A DNA stretch of 64,000 nucleotides from Nonomuraea dietziae (GTDB lineage Bacteria; Actinomycetota; Actinomycetes; Streptosporangiales; Streptosporangiaceae). Every line of letters begins with the position of its first letter. The stretch's first letter is position 1. The notes under the pieces were generated by a model. It did no database searches. It had not been told where the DNA came from and saw only the letters and a program-made list of their open reading frames with translations. Positions 7,605-16,279 of the stretch are shown piece by piece. The stretch is taken from positions 2,728,001 through 2,792,000 of the forward strand of contig NZ_JACIBV010000001.1 of the NCBI RefSeq assembly GCF_014195505.1, read 5' to 3'. A program made the position numbers and the translations under genes.

Positions 7605-9710
7605 TTACAGGCCCGCCACGTGACAGGTGGCTGTCACGGACTTGGCGGGGTCGGACTCCGAGGTCGCGGTCAGCTTGACCTTGGCCAGACGGCTGCCGCC
7701 GTCGGCGCGCAGGGCGTTGACCGTGACGGACTCGTGCTTGCCGTTGCCGACCGAGGCGAGGGCGTTGGGCAGCTGGGCGCTCCAGCCGCTGCCCTCCACG
7801 GAGGCGCTGAGGCGGTAGACGTCGCCGCCGAGGTAGGCCGAGACGTCCTCGGGGTGCGCGGCCGTCGCGGCGGCCGTCCTGCCGGTGTTGAACAGCGGGA
7901 ACTTGCAGGTGGACAGGCCCTTGCCGGTGGGGATGCCGGCCGCGGGCAGCAGCTTCACCCCGCGCCTGTGCGGGCCCGCGCCGTCGAGGGAGCGGACCGC
8001 GACGGTGTAGGACAGCACGCCCTGGCGGTCGCGGTGCACGTCGGTGACGTAGAAGTGCAGGCGGTTGCCCTCGTCGACGTACTCGTACTCGCTGCCCGAG
8101 TCGGTGCCCGCGTGGAAGAGGGCGTCGGACAGCTGGCGGTAGTCGCCGATGGTGATCGGGACCTTGGTGCCGTCGGGCAGGACGTAGTCGGTCATGCCGA
8201 TGTCCTGCGGGTTGGCGTCGACCACCCACTCGAACGGCGCCCTGTCCTGGTTCTTGGTCTTGGCCAGGAGCACGCCGGAGTCGGGGGTGAAGGAGTCGGT
8301 GCCCATCCTGTCGACGACCTCGACGGTGTAGTTCTCGTAGCCGCCGCCGTCGCACAGCGGGTCGGTCTGCCACACACAGCCGGGCGAGTTGTCACCGGAG
8401 TCGAACTGGATGTTGAGGCCCATCAGCCCGTTCGGTCCCGGCTGGACGGCGCGGGCGGTGACCCTGGCGGTGACCAGGCCGGACTCGTCGAGCGCGTCGC
8501 GCGACAGGCGCAGCACGTTCTGCTCGTCGACCATGTTGAGCTTGATCTTGTTGCGCAGCATGTGCTGGGCGCCCATCGAGCCGCCCGAGGTGGGCGGGAT
8601 GAGCCAGCGGCTGTGCGGACCCCCCGGACCGTTGAAGCTGCCCCTGCTCAGCATCTCCCACACGCCGGTGTAGGCCCTGCGGACCGGGTTGGCGTAGGGG
8701 TTGTTGTAGTTGTCGAGCACGCCCAGGATGTGGCTCAGCTCGTGCGCGTAGACGCCCATGCCCGAGCTCTCGGCCTGCACGGAGTTGACGCCGATCTCGG
8801 CGTTGGGCCAGAAGTTCGAGCCGGCCTGCCAGGAGGTCCAGTCGACGTAGCGGGTCTTGACCCAGTTGGGCAGCGCGGGGTCCTCGGGGCCCCACTCGTC
8901 GGGAACGGCCTCCTTGGTCGGGAACTTCATCATCCCGAACTCCTGCCAGGTCGCGGACTCGTCCTGGCCGGCGCTGAGGTAGAAGATGAAGTCGAACTTC
9001 TTGGCCTCCTCCTCGCCGATGGCGCCCACCCACAGCGCCTTGCCCTCGGTGCGCAGGTTCTTGTTGCAGGAGTCGCCCGCGGGGCAGCCGGTGCCGCCCT
9101 GGAACTCCATGGCGTACTCGTGGTCCTTGCCCGACAGCGTGTAGGGGCCGAAGCCGGTCAGCTCCACGCCGTAGCGGCCGCCCGAGTCCTCCATCCAGTA
9201 CTCGTGGATGGTGTGACCGCGGTTGAGGGTGCCAGGGGTGTTGAGGAAGTCCTTGTAGAAGGTGGCGACCTGGTCACGCGGGATGTCGTGCGCCTCGGCG
9301 CTGGGGTTGCTGTAGATCGTCGAGCCCTTGGGCTGGGTGACCACGAACGACTGGTTGGGGTAGTCGAGCAGCACCAGCGCGCCCTTGAAGGTGCGGGTGG
9401 AGCCCTTGACGCTCGGGTCGGCCCAGTTGGTGCCGGGGATCTTCTTGTAGTCCGCCCACGTCATGTGGTCGGGGTTCTTCCAGTTCTGCGGGTCGATCGG
9501 CGCGACGGGGGGCGAGGGGCGGCCGCGCAGCGACGGCTCGGGCTCGGGCTCGTCACGCTGCCACGGCTGTGTCTGCGGCCAGTGGTCCTGGCGCCAGGGG
9601 ATCTCGGGGTCGCCGGGGGGATCGGCGGAGGCGGGGGTGGCCGCAAGGCCTACGGGGACCAGCACGAGTGCCGCCAGCAGGCCTTTCAGCAGCTTCTTCG
9701 GGAGATTCAC
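7605..9710 (-). CDS. Secreted M6-family metalloprotease (immune inhibitor A-like)
   Basis: A 701-residue exported protein. A Sec signal peptide (MNLPKKLLKG, hydrophobic core, cleavage after TPASA) precedes a proline-rich linker and the peptidase domain. The zinc site is HELSH at residues 323-327 in GVYAHELSHILGVLDNY, typical of the M6 family of secreted proteases. A signature of mature domain folding is the many Gly/Asp/Asn positions around it; the C-terminal ~200 residues form beta-rich accessory domains. Probable role: degradation of extracellular protein for nutrition. It is a single gene with its own terminator and is divergent from the PucR-type gene. Confidence 0.88.
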   Translation of the reverse strand: MNLPKKLLKGLLAALVLVPVGLAATPASADPPGDPEIPWRQDHWPQTQPWQRDEPEPEPSLRGRPSPPVAPIDPQNWKNPDHMTWADYKKIPGTNWADPSVKGSTRTFKGALVLLDYPNQSFVVTQPKGSTIYSNPSAEAHDIPRDQVATFYKDFLNTPGTLNRGHTIHEYWMEDSGGRYGVELTGFGPYTLSGKDHEYAMEFQGGTGCPAGDSCNKNLRTEGKALWVGAIGEEEAKKFDFIFYLSAGQDESATWQEFGMMKFPTKEAVPDEWGPEDPALPNWVKTRYVDWTSWQAGSNFWPNAEIGVNSVQAESSGMGVYAHELSHILGVLDNYNNPYANPVRRAYTGVWEMLSRGSFNGPGGPHSRWLIPPTSGGSMGAQHMLRNKIKLNMVDEQNVLRLSRDALDESGLVTARVTARAVQPGPNGLMGLNIQFDSGDNSPGCVWQTDPLCDGGGYENYTVEVVDRMGTDSFTPDSGVLLAKTKNQDRAPFEWVVDANPQDIGMTDYVLPDGTKVPITIGDYRQLSDALFHAGTDSGSEYEYVDEGNRLHFYVTDVHRDRQGVLSYTVAVRSLDGAGPHRRGVKLLPAAGIPTGKGLSTCKFPLFNTGRTAAATAAHPEDVSAYLGGDVYRLSASVEGSGWSAQLPNALASVGNGKHESVTVNALRADGGSRLAKVKLTATSESDPAKSVTATCHVAGL

Positions 9711-9807
9711 GCTCTAGGACGCTATAGACGCACTTGACGGAGATCACCGATCAGTTGTAGGGAAGAATGCGCTCCTCTTGTCCGACACTTGCCGAAAAGG
9801 CCAGGTA

Positions 9808-10930
9808 GTGCTCCAGCGCAGCGTCGACGACTTAGCCATCCGCCTCGGGCGGCCCCTGTTGCTGGAGGACCGCTTCCAGCGCGTGATCGCCTACTCCGAG
9901 CAGGACGGCGCGATGGACGACATCAGGCGCGACTCGATCCTGCGCCGCCACACGACGCCCGAGGTGCGCGGGTTCCTGCACGCCGCGGGCATCCTGGAGG
10001 CCACCGAGCCGCTGCGCACCCCCGGCGCGCCCGCGCTCGGCCTGCTGCCCAGGGTCTGCGTGCCCGTGCGCCATGACGGCGCCCTCATGGGCTTCCTGTG
10101 GTTCATCGACGCGGGCCCCCGCCATGTCGGCCGCCGACATCGACGAGGCCAGGGCCTCCGCCGCCGCACTGGCGGTCGCGCTGTTCCACGAGAGCCTCGC
10201 CGAGCACCTGGCCTCGCACCGCGAGCTCGAGGCGGTCACGGGCGTGCTGGCCGGCGACCCCGGCGCCTCCCGCGCGCTGATCGAGGCGGGTTTCCCCCAG
10301 GCGCTCGCCGTCACGGCGCTGGTGGCGGCGCCTCTCGCCGCCGAGCCTTCCGAGGCGGCCAGGCTGGCGCTGGAGCAGGGCATGCTGACCGTACGGCGCC
10401 GCCTGGGCGGCCTGCACCTGGTGCGCTACGACCACGCCACGCTCCTGACCACCTCCCCTCCTCCCGCAGAGGAGGTGCACGCCGCGATGGCGCTTCCCGT
10501 GGTGGTCGGCGTCGGCCGTCCGAGGCCCTCGCTGGCCGAGGCCGACGCCTCCTACGCGGAGGCGCTGCACGCCGCCCAGGTGGCGGCCAGGGTGCCGGGT
10601 CTCGGCAGGACCGTGGAGTGGACGCGGCTCGGGGTCTACCGGATGCTGACCCACGTCCCGAGAGCCGACCTGCACCCTGGCCTCGAACGACTGCTCGCCG
10701 ACGCCCAGCACCTGCCCCTGCTGGAGACCCTGGAGACCTACCTCGACCTGGCCGGCAGCGCCGTCGCCACCTCCCGCCGCCTGCGCCTGCACCGCACGTC
10801 GCTGTACTACCGGCTGCAGCGGGTGGAGGAGCTCGCCCAGACCGACCTGAAGGACGGCGGCGAGCGCCTCAGCCTCCATCTCAGCCTGAAGCTCGCCCGC
10901 CTGTCCGGCCGCTACCGCCCCCGCTCCTGA
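9808..10930 (+). pseudogene. PucR/CdaR-type helix-turn-helix regulator, single-base frameshift
   Basis: The N-terminal third (LGRPLLLEDRFQRVIAYS, LLPRVCVPVRHDGALMGFLWFIDAG) lies in one frame. The rest, including the C-terminal PucR HTH (RLRLHRTSLYYRLQRVEEL), lies in the +1 frame from about 10121. Removing one C from the five-C run at 10116-10120 joins WFIDAGP directly to AMSAADIDEA and restores a protein of about 373 residues. PucR-type proteins regulate purine, sugar-acid or amino-acid catabolism. Start chosen at GTG 9808; TTG 9778 is also in frame. Either a recent mutation or a sequencing error. Confidence 0.8.
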
Positions 10931-11045
10931 CGCCGGCCTCCCGGGACCTCCGCCGCCTCTCCCGCCTGCGAGAACCCTCTCGCTCGGCGCCTTCCGATCA
11001 ACGGTCGTGATTGATTTGCCACCGCGAGTGCCTTTTAATCACACA

Positions 11046-12020
11046 ATGGGAGTGTTGACGCGGGGATTCGGCATGCGTCCGCCCGCGCCCGTCATCCTCC
11101 ACTCCGCCCCTCTCGTGCTTCCCGTCGCCGCCCCTCCCCTGCGCGACGGCGCCGTGGTGGTCAGGGGCGAGCGCGTGCTCCAGGTGGGCCCGAGGCCCGA
11201 CCTGCTCGCCCTCTTCCCCGTCGAGGAGGAGATCCGCTGGCCCGGCATGATCACGCCTGGGCTGGTCGACGCCTGCCGTACGGGGCCGCTGGGCCCGGGG
11301 GTGACGTGGGCGGCCGACGTGGGCGAGCACGACAGGCCGGGCGGCGTCACCTATCTCGAGGTCGGCTGCGCGAGCGAGCAGGCGTGGGAGGAGCGTGAGC
11401 GTGACGCGCTGATCACCGCCCTCCGCGAGCACGCGGGCCCTGTGGGGGTGGCGGCGCACGCGGCCGATCCACAGGTGCTGGAGGATCTGGCGGTGCTGGC
11501 ACGGACGTTCGGGTTCCGGCTCATGGCCGACCTGCGCCGTCGCTCCCCCGCGGTGCTCGACGAGGCGGGCGTGCTCGGCCCGCACTGCCACCTCACCCGG
11601 CCCGGCCTGCTGGGGCCGGGCGAGCGCAAGCTGCTGCGCCTTCGCGGCTGCTCGGTCGCGCTGCCGGGTGGCGACGCCTCGGCGCTGGTCGAGGAGGGCA
11701 ACCCGATCGCGATGGGCGGGCCTCCCCTGGCCGCGGCCAGGGCCGTACGGCAGGCCACCCGGCTGACGCGGCTGGAGCGGGTGCTCGTCGAGGCGGCGAC
11801 CCTCGGAGGGGCGCGGGCGCTCGGCAGGGCGGCGGGGCCAGGCAGGATCGGCACGCTCGGACCCGGCAGCAGGGCCGATCTGGCCGTCTTCGACACCCGT
11901 GGGGGCCGTCACCCCTACGCGGCGCTGCTCGACCAGCCTCCGGTGCTCGGCACCGTGATCGGCGGCGCGCTCACCCCCGCGCCGTCCGGCGGGGCCGAGC
12001 GGCGCGAAGAGGCGGGCTGA
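11046..12020 (+). CDS. Amidohydrolase-like protein lacking metal-binding residues
   Basis: The fold is that of the imidazolonepropionase/amidohydrolase superfamily: an N-terminal beta-sandwich piece (LRDGAVVVRGERVLQVGP), a TPGLVDA turn, a barrel and a C-terminal GTLGPGSRADLAVFDTRGG. The HxH metal motif that should follow TPGLV reads DACRTG, and the usual GTD(S) metal aspartate is replaced by IAMGG; a His pair survives in GPHCHLTRPG. It is therefore probably not a normal metallohydrolase. ATG 11046 chosen; 11073 is an alternative. It follows the frameshifted PucR-type regulator in the same orientation. Confidence 0.65.
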   Translation: MGVLTRGFGMRPPAPVILHSAPLVLPVAAPPLRDGAVVVRGERVLQVGPRPDLLALFPVEEEIRWPGMITPGLVDACRTGPLGPGVTWAADVGEHDRPGGVTYLEVGCASEQAWEERERDALITALREHAGPVGVAAHAADPQVLEDLAVLARTFGFRLMADLRRRSPAVLDEAGVLGPHCHLTRPGLLGPGERKLLRLRGCSVALPGGDASALVEEGNPIAMGGPPLAAARAVRQATRLTRLERVLVEAATLGGARALGRAAGPGRIGTLGPGSRADLAVFDTRGGRHPYAALLDQPPVLGTVIGGALTPAPSGGAERREEAG

Positions 12021-12026
12021 CGGCGC

Positions 12027-12209
12027 CTACGCCTGCTCCACCGTGCCGAGCAGCTCCCTCAGGGTCTCGCGCTGCTCCTGCGACAGCCCGCCGAACAGCT
12101 CGCGGGCGACCTCTCGCCTGGCCTGCCGCGCCTGCTCGTAGACCTCCTCGCCACGCGCGGTGATCAGCAACAGGGTGGAGCGGCGGTTGGCGGGGTCGGT
12201 CTCCCCGCG
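12027..12209 (-). pseudogene. Remnant of a MarR-family regulator (C-terminal part)
   Basis: Sixty residues, from [17 protein letters not shown] to LLGTVEQA, match the wing and C-terminal dimerisation helices of MarR-family repressors. The N-terminal half with the recognition helix is missing: further upstream the frame becomes low-complexity sequence antisense to an ABC-exporter fragment. The break falls at about 12209. No start codon or ribosome site supports an expressed product. Confidence 0.72.
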
Positions 12210-12363
12210 CGAGGCCGACCAGATCGTCGTGCTCGAGGCGGGGCGGATCGCCGAGCGCGGCACGCACGAGCAGCTCATGGCTCTGGACGGCCGGTACGCC
12301 GCGCTTGTCCATCGAGAGGATGTCCCAAACGTGAATCCGGTCACAACCGGAATCGGTTTCTAA
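12208..12363 (+). pseudogene. Remnant of an ABC exporter ATPase (C-terminus)
   Basis: Starting at [18 protein letters not shown] and followed by [16 protein letters not shown], these ~50 residues match the last segment (D-loop/H-loop end) of type-I ABC exporter subunits of the multidrug family. Walker A, signature and Walker B motifs are absent, and homology starts abruptly where the MarR remnant on the other strand ends. The genuine stop codon is retained at 12361-12363, so this is the tail of a gene whose body was deleted. Confidence 0.75.
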
Positions 12364-12414
12364 ACCCCTACGTTCCAAATCTCGCCACCCCCTTTCCCAA
12401 GAGATTGCACTTCC

Positions 12415-13632
12415 TTGCTGCTCAGCTCGCTCAAGCACCACAACTACCGACTCTGGGCCGGCGCCGATCTCGTCTCCGTGACAGGCACCTGGATGCAGGT
12501 GCTCGGCGTCAACTGGCTCATCCTGGAGGCCACGGGCTCGGCGACGAGCGTGGGTCTCAGCCTGGTCCTTCAGGCGCTTCCCACCCTCGCCTTCGGCCTG
12601 TGGGGCGGCGCGCTCGCCGACAGGCTGCCCGCCCGCCCGGTGGTGGTCGCCTCACAGGTCGCCCAGGGACTGCTGGCCGTCGTGCTCGCCGTCGTGGCGA
12701 TGACGGGCGTCACCTCCGTCCTGCCCGTGTACGGCGTGGCGCTGGCGGGAGGGCTGGTCACCGCGCTCGGCGGCCCCGCGCTCGGCCGCTTCGGCGCCGA
12801 GGTCGTCCCGCCCGCCGACCTGCCCAACGCGATGGCGCTCGGCTCGGTCATCAACTCCGCGGGCCGCATCCTCGGCATGAGCCTGGCGGGTGTGCTGCTT
12901 CCCCTCACGGGCACGGGCGGCCTGTTCGTCATCAACGCCATCAGCTTCCTGGCCGTCATCGGCGCGCTCGCCGCGATGCGCGCTGGAGAGATGTACCTGC
13001 TCGCCAAGGCGCCGGCGGGCACCGGCGGCATCCGTGACGGCCTGCGTCACGTGCTGCGCACCCCCTGGCTGCTGGTGGTGCTCGCCCTCTCCCTCATCCT
13101 CGGCAGCCTCGGCCGCAACTACCAGGTGACGATGGCCTCGATGGCGGCCGGACCGCTCGGCGCGGGCGCGGTCGGCTACGGCCTGCTGTCCACGGTCTTC
13201 GCGGTCGGCACCGTGCTCGGCGGCATCTTCGCCGCGAGCAGGCCGCGGCTGACCATGCGCCTGCTACTGGTCATGGCCTTCCTCGCCAGCGTGGCCCAGG
13301 CGCTCAGCGGCCTGGTCCCCGGGCTGTGGCCCTTCGCCGCGCTGCTGCTGCCGATCGCCGCCGGCGCGGTCGTCATCGACACCACGATCGGCGCCAGGGT
13401 CCAGCTCGGCAGCCCCGACGAGCTGCGCGGCCGGGTCATCTCGGTGCTCGGCCTGGTGAGCGCGGCGGCAGGCGCGCTGGGCGGGCCGCTGCTCGGCTGG
13501 CTCAGCGACGCCATGGGCCCGCGCCTCGCGCTGCAGATCGGCGGTGTGAGCACCACGGCCGCCACCCTGCTCGCCGCGCTGGCGCTGGCCAGGGTGACGG
13601 GCATCAGGATCCTGCGCGCGAGGACCGCGTAA
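12415..13632 (+). CDS. MFS transporter (enterobactin-exporter-like, MFS_3)
   Basis: A 405-residue transporter with about 12 predicted helices. The N-terminus LKHHNYRLWAGADLVSVTGTWMQ and the loop GGALADRLPARPVVV between helices 2 and 3 are typical of the MFS_3/EntS-type group of drug and siderophore exporters. The TTG at 12415 is the only in-frame start compatible with that N-terminus. It lies just downstream of the deleted ABC/MarR locus, so its former regulator may have been the truncated MarR; this is inference. Substrate unknown. Confidence 0.85.
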   Translation: MLLSSLKHHNYRLWAGADLVSVTGTWMQVLGVNWLILEATGSATSVGLSLVLQALPTLAFGLWGGALADRLPARPVVVASQVAQGLLAVVLAVVAMTGVTSVLPVYGVALAGGLVTALGGPALGRFGAEVVPPADLPNAMALGSVINSAGRILGMSLAGVLLPLTGTGGLFVINAISFLAVIGALAAMRAGEMYLLAKAPAGTGGIRDGLRHVLRTPWLLVVLALSLILGSLGRNYQVTMASMAAGPLGAGAVGYGLLSTVFAVGTVLGGIFAASRPRLTMRLLLVMAFLASVAQALSGLVPGLWPFAALLLPIAAGAVVIDTTIGARVQLGSPDELRGRVISVLGLVSAAAGALGGPLLGWLSDAMGPRLALQIGGVSTTAATLLAALALARVTGIRILRARTA

Positions 13633-13642
13633 GGTCTGATCC

Positions 13643-15199
13643 GTGCAGAACACCCGATATGCCCGGTCCGGCATGGTGTGCAGTGTCGACCACCTCGCCT
13701 CCGCCGCAGGTCTGACCATGCTCGACCGCGGCGGCTCGGCCGCCGACGCCGCCATCGCCACCAACGCCGTCCTCGCGGTCACCGCCCCCCACATGTGCGG
13801 GCTCGGCGGGGACCTGTTCGCCCTCGTCCACGACGGCGGCTCCGGAGGCAGGGCCGAAGGCTCCGTCACCGCGCTCAACGCCTCGGGACGCGCGGGCTCG
13901 GGCGCCGACCCCGGCAGGCTGCGGGCCGAGGCCCACACCGTCATGCCCCTCCGCAACGACATCAGGTCGGCGCCGGTGCCGGGGGCCGTGGACGGCTGGC
14001 TCGCGCTGCACTCCAGGTACGGCAGGCTCCCGATGGCCACGGTCCTCGCCCCCGCGATCGACCTGGCCGCGCACGGCTTTCCCGTCTCACCCCTGCTGGC
14101 CCCCATCGCCTCGGCGCTGGCCCACCACCCCGACTTCGCCGCCGTCTCCTCGCCGGGACAGCTGATGACCAGGCCGGGCGTGGCCCGTACGCTCGAGGCG
14201 ATCGCCTCCTCCGGCAGGGAGGGCTTCTACCAGGGCGAGTTCGGCCAGGGCCTGCTCGAGCTCGGCGCGGGCGAGTACGTCCCCGACGACCTGGCCAAGC
14301 CGACGGCCGACTGGGTGGAGCCGCTGCGCGTGCGGGCCTTCGGCCACGACGTGTGGTCCATGCCGCCCAACTCCCAGGGCTACCTGCTGCTGCTGTCGCT
14401 GGGCGTCGTCGACGGCCTCGACCTGCCTCCGACCCCCGATCACGCCCTCTGGGCGCACCTGCTGGGCGAGGCCGCCAGGATCGCCGGTCACGACAGGCTG
14501 TCGCTGCTGCACGAGCACGCGCGGGACCTGGTGTCGGAGACCGAGATCGCCAGGCGGCGCGCCATGGTCGACCCCACGGCCCGGCTCAGGGTGCGCGGGC
14601 TGACCGCCGAGGGCGACACGACCTACCTGTGCGCCGTGGACGGCGACGGCATGGGCGTCTCCCTCATCCAGTCGAACGCCTCTGGCTTCGGCAGCCTGCT
14701 GGTCGAGCCGCGCACCGGGATCAACCTGCACAACCGCGGCATCGGCTTCTCCCTCACACCCGGGCACCCGGCCGAGTACGGCCCTGGCCGCCGCCCTCCG
14801 CACACGCTCACCCCCGCCCTCATCACCAGGCAGGACGGCTCGCTTCGCTCGGTCGTGGGCACCATGGGCGGCGACGCGCAGCCCCAGATCCTGCTCCAGG
14901 TCATCACCCGCCTGCTCAGGCACGGCCAGACGCCGGGGCAGGCGATCTCGGCCCCGCGCTGGCGGCTGGGCACCGGCGGCACCGGCTTCGACACCTGGGA
15001 CGCACCCGACGAGACCGTCATGGAGCTGGAGGAGGGCGCGGGCTGGGCCGACGGCCTGTCCGCGCTCGGACATCCGGTGGCGGGCATGCCGTACGGGACG
15101 GGATTCGGGCACGCCCACCTCATCGACGTCCTGCCGGACGGGGTTCTCGCGGGCGCGGCCGACCCGCGCGCCCGCATCGGCGCCGCGATTGGACGCTGA
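13643..15199 (+). CDS. ggt: Gamma-glutamyltransferase
   Basis: A 518-residue Ntn-hydrolase that transfers or hydrolyses gamma-glutamyl groups of glutathione-like compounds. The N-terminal motif DRGGSAADAAIATN and HMCGLGGDLFALV are those of GGT. The autoprocessing/nucleophile threonine is expected at GDTTYLCAVD (Thr326 or Thr327), followed by GFGSLLVEPRTG and VGTMGGDAQPQ. No signal peptide is visible, so a cytosolic or acylase-like role is possible. GTG start 10 bases after the MFS gene stop, so the two are probably co-transcribed. Confidence 0.9.
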   Translation: MQNTRYARSGMVCSVDHLASAAGLTMLDRGGSAADAAIATNAVLAVTAPHMCGLGGDLFALVHDGGSGGRAEGSVTALNASGRAGSGADPGRLRAEAHTVMPLRNDIRSAPVPGAVDGWLALHSRYGRLPMATVLAPAIDLAAHGFPVSPLLAPIASALAHHPDFAAVSSPGQLMTRPGVARTLEAIASSGREGFYQGEFGQGLLELGAGEYVPDDLAKPTADWVEPLRVRAFGHDVWSMPPNSQGYLLLLSLGVVDGLDLPPTPDHALWAHLLGEAARIAGHDRLSLLHEHARDLVSETEIARRRAMVDPTARLRVRGLTAEGDTTYLCAVDGDGMGVSLIQSNASGFGSLLVEPRTGINLHNRGIGFSLTPGHPAEYGPGRRPPHTLTPALITRQDGSLRSVVGTMGGDAQPQILLQVITRLLRHGQTPGQAISAPRWRLGTGGTGFDTWDAPDETVMELEEGAGWADGLSALGHPVAGMPYGTGFGHAHLIDVLPDGVLAGAADPRARIGAAIGR

Positions 15200-15222
15200 C
15201 CCCCTGGGTAGCACCGGCTCCC

Positions 15223-15765
15223 ATGGGAACCGACGTCATCACGATGATCACCAGTGACCACCGCGCGATCGAGGCGCTGTTCGAGCGGCTCAACAGCAGG
15301 CAGGGCGACCCCGAGGCCGACGTGGCCGAGCTGGCCGCCCTGCTCACCGCCCACGCAAGGGCAGAGGAGGACAGGGTCTACGCCGAGGTCCAGCCCTCCG
15401 AGGCGCACCACGGCGTGGAGGAGCACAAGGAGGCCGAGGTCCTCCTCGACGCGCTCAAGCACGCCACCCCCGGCACCCCTCAGTTCTCCGAGACCCTCGT
15501 CAAGCTCGTCGAGTCCGTGAAGCACCACGTCGAGGAGGAGGAGAGCGAGATCCTCCCCGCCCTTCGCGAGTCGCTCAGCCAGAAGCAGCTGGAGCAGCTG
15601 GGCAAGGCCTTCAAGGAGCGCAGGGAGAGCGAGCTGCTCGCCCTGCGCCCGCCCGCTCCCTCCAAGGAGGAGCTGTACAAGCAGGCGCAGGAGGCCGACA
15701 TCCCCGGCAGGTCGACCATGGACAAGGATGAGTTGGCCGAGGCCGTCAAGAAGGCAAAGTCCTAG
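15223..15765 (+). CDS. Hemerythrin HHE-domain protein with C-terminal helical tail
   Basis: From ATG 15223 the product is 180 residues. The N-terminal part has the HHE cation-binding pattern: MITSDHRAIEALFERL, then HARAEEDRVYAEV, EEHKEAEVLLDAL and ESVKHHVEEEESEILP, supplying the His/Glu ligands of a di-iron site. The last ~40 residues (SKEELYKQAQEADIPG, KDELAEAVKKAK) look like a SAP/Rho-N-type small helical motif. Actinobacterial HHE proteins are linked to oxidative or nitrosative stress handling; here the role is inferred only from the family. Confidence 0.85.
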   Translation: MGTDVITMITSDHRAIEALFERLNSRQGDPEADVAELAALLTAHARAEEDRVYAEVQPSEAHHGVEEHKEAEVLLDALKHATPGTPQFSETLVKLVESVKHHVEEEESEILPALRESLSQKQLEQLGKAFKERRESELLALRPPAPSKEELYKQAQEADIPGRSTMDKDELAEAVKKAKS

Positions 15766-15798
15766 GGTTTCGGGCCTCGTGCGGGGTAGTGAGCCGCT

Positions 15799-16116
15799 AT
15801 GACCGAAACACCGCCGGACCGCTACGGCATGAGCGACGAGCAGGAGATCGAGGTCGAGGAGTGGACCGACGACCTCGGCCAGAACCATGTGATCGAGGAG
15901 GACGACCCCCAGCACCAGGACACCGTGGCCGAGCGGCTGTGGCGGGAGGCCCCCGAACGGGAGAGAGCGCCCCGCGAGGAGCACAGGCTCCTCTCGCCCG
16001 ACGAGGGCCTCGCGCCCGACGTCGAGAGCGAGGAGATCGGCGAGGACGTGGGGAGCGACTCGGGCGACCTGTCGGCAGAGGAGCGCGCCGTCCGCATCGA
16101 CCCCGAGCAGCCGTGA
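15799..16116 (+). CDS. DUF5709 domain acidic protein
   Basis: A 105-residue, strongly acidic small protein containing DEQEIEVEEWTDDLGQ, TVAERLWREAPE and LLSPDEGLAPDVESEEIG, the pattern of the actinobacterial DUF5709 family. No membrane segment or catalytic motif is visible; function unknown. It follows the HHE gene by 33 bases and ends in a strong terminator, so the two may be one transcription unit. Confidence 0.8.
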   Translation: MTETPPDRYGMSDEQEIEVEEWTDDLGQNHVIEEDDPQHQDTVAERLWREAPERERAPREEHRLLSPDEGLAPDVESEEIGEDVGSDSGDLSAEERAVRIDPEQP

Positions 16117-16123
16117 GGACGCT

Positions 16124-16155
16124 GACGCCGGACCGGTTCCCACCGGTCCGGCGTC
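16124..16155 (+). terminator. Strong hairpin terminator after DUF5709 gene
   Basis: A perfect 14-bp inverted repeat, GACGCCGGACCGGT (16124-16137) and ACCGGTCCGGCGTC (16142-16155), with a 4-nt loop starts 7 nt after the stop codon. Confidence 0.85.
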
Positions 16156-16279
16156 GGCGTGCTCGCCCCTGTACCCACATCGCGTAGGCGGGGCGGACGC
16201 GGCGCAGTGGGCGGCGGGCCGGCCTGGCCGCGCGGCGACCCGCTGCAGGCAACGTTCGCCTGCCCTTAAGGTCGGTCGT

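Noticed and set aside
7620..9737. A 705-codon open frame antisense to the M6 protease gene, and similar long antisense frames (799-1587, 31091-34723, 47364-49853)
   Set aside because: They mirror strongly supported genes, have low-complexity Ala/Arg/Gly/Val-rich or His/Gln/Arg-rich composition and match no family; this is typical of high-GC DNA.
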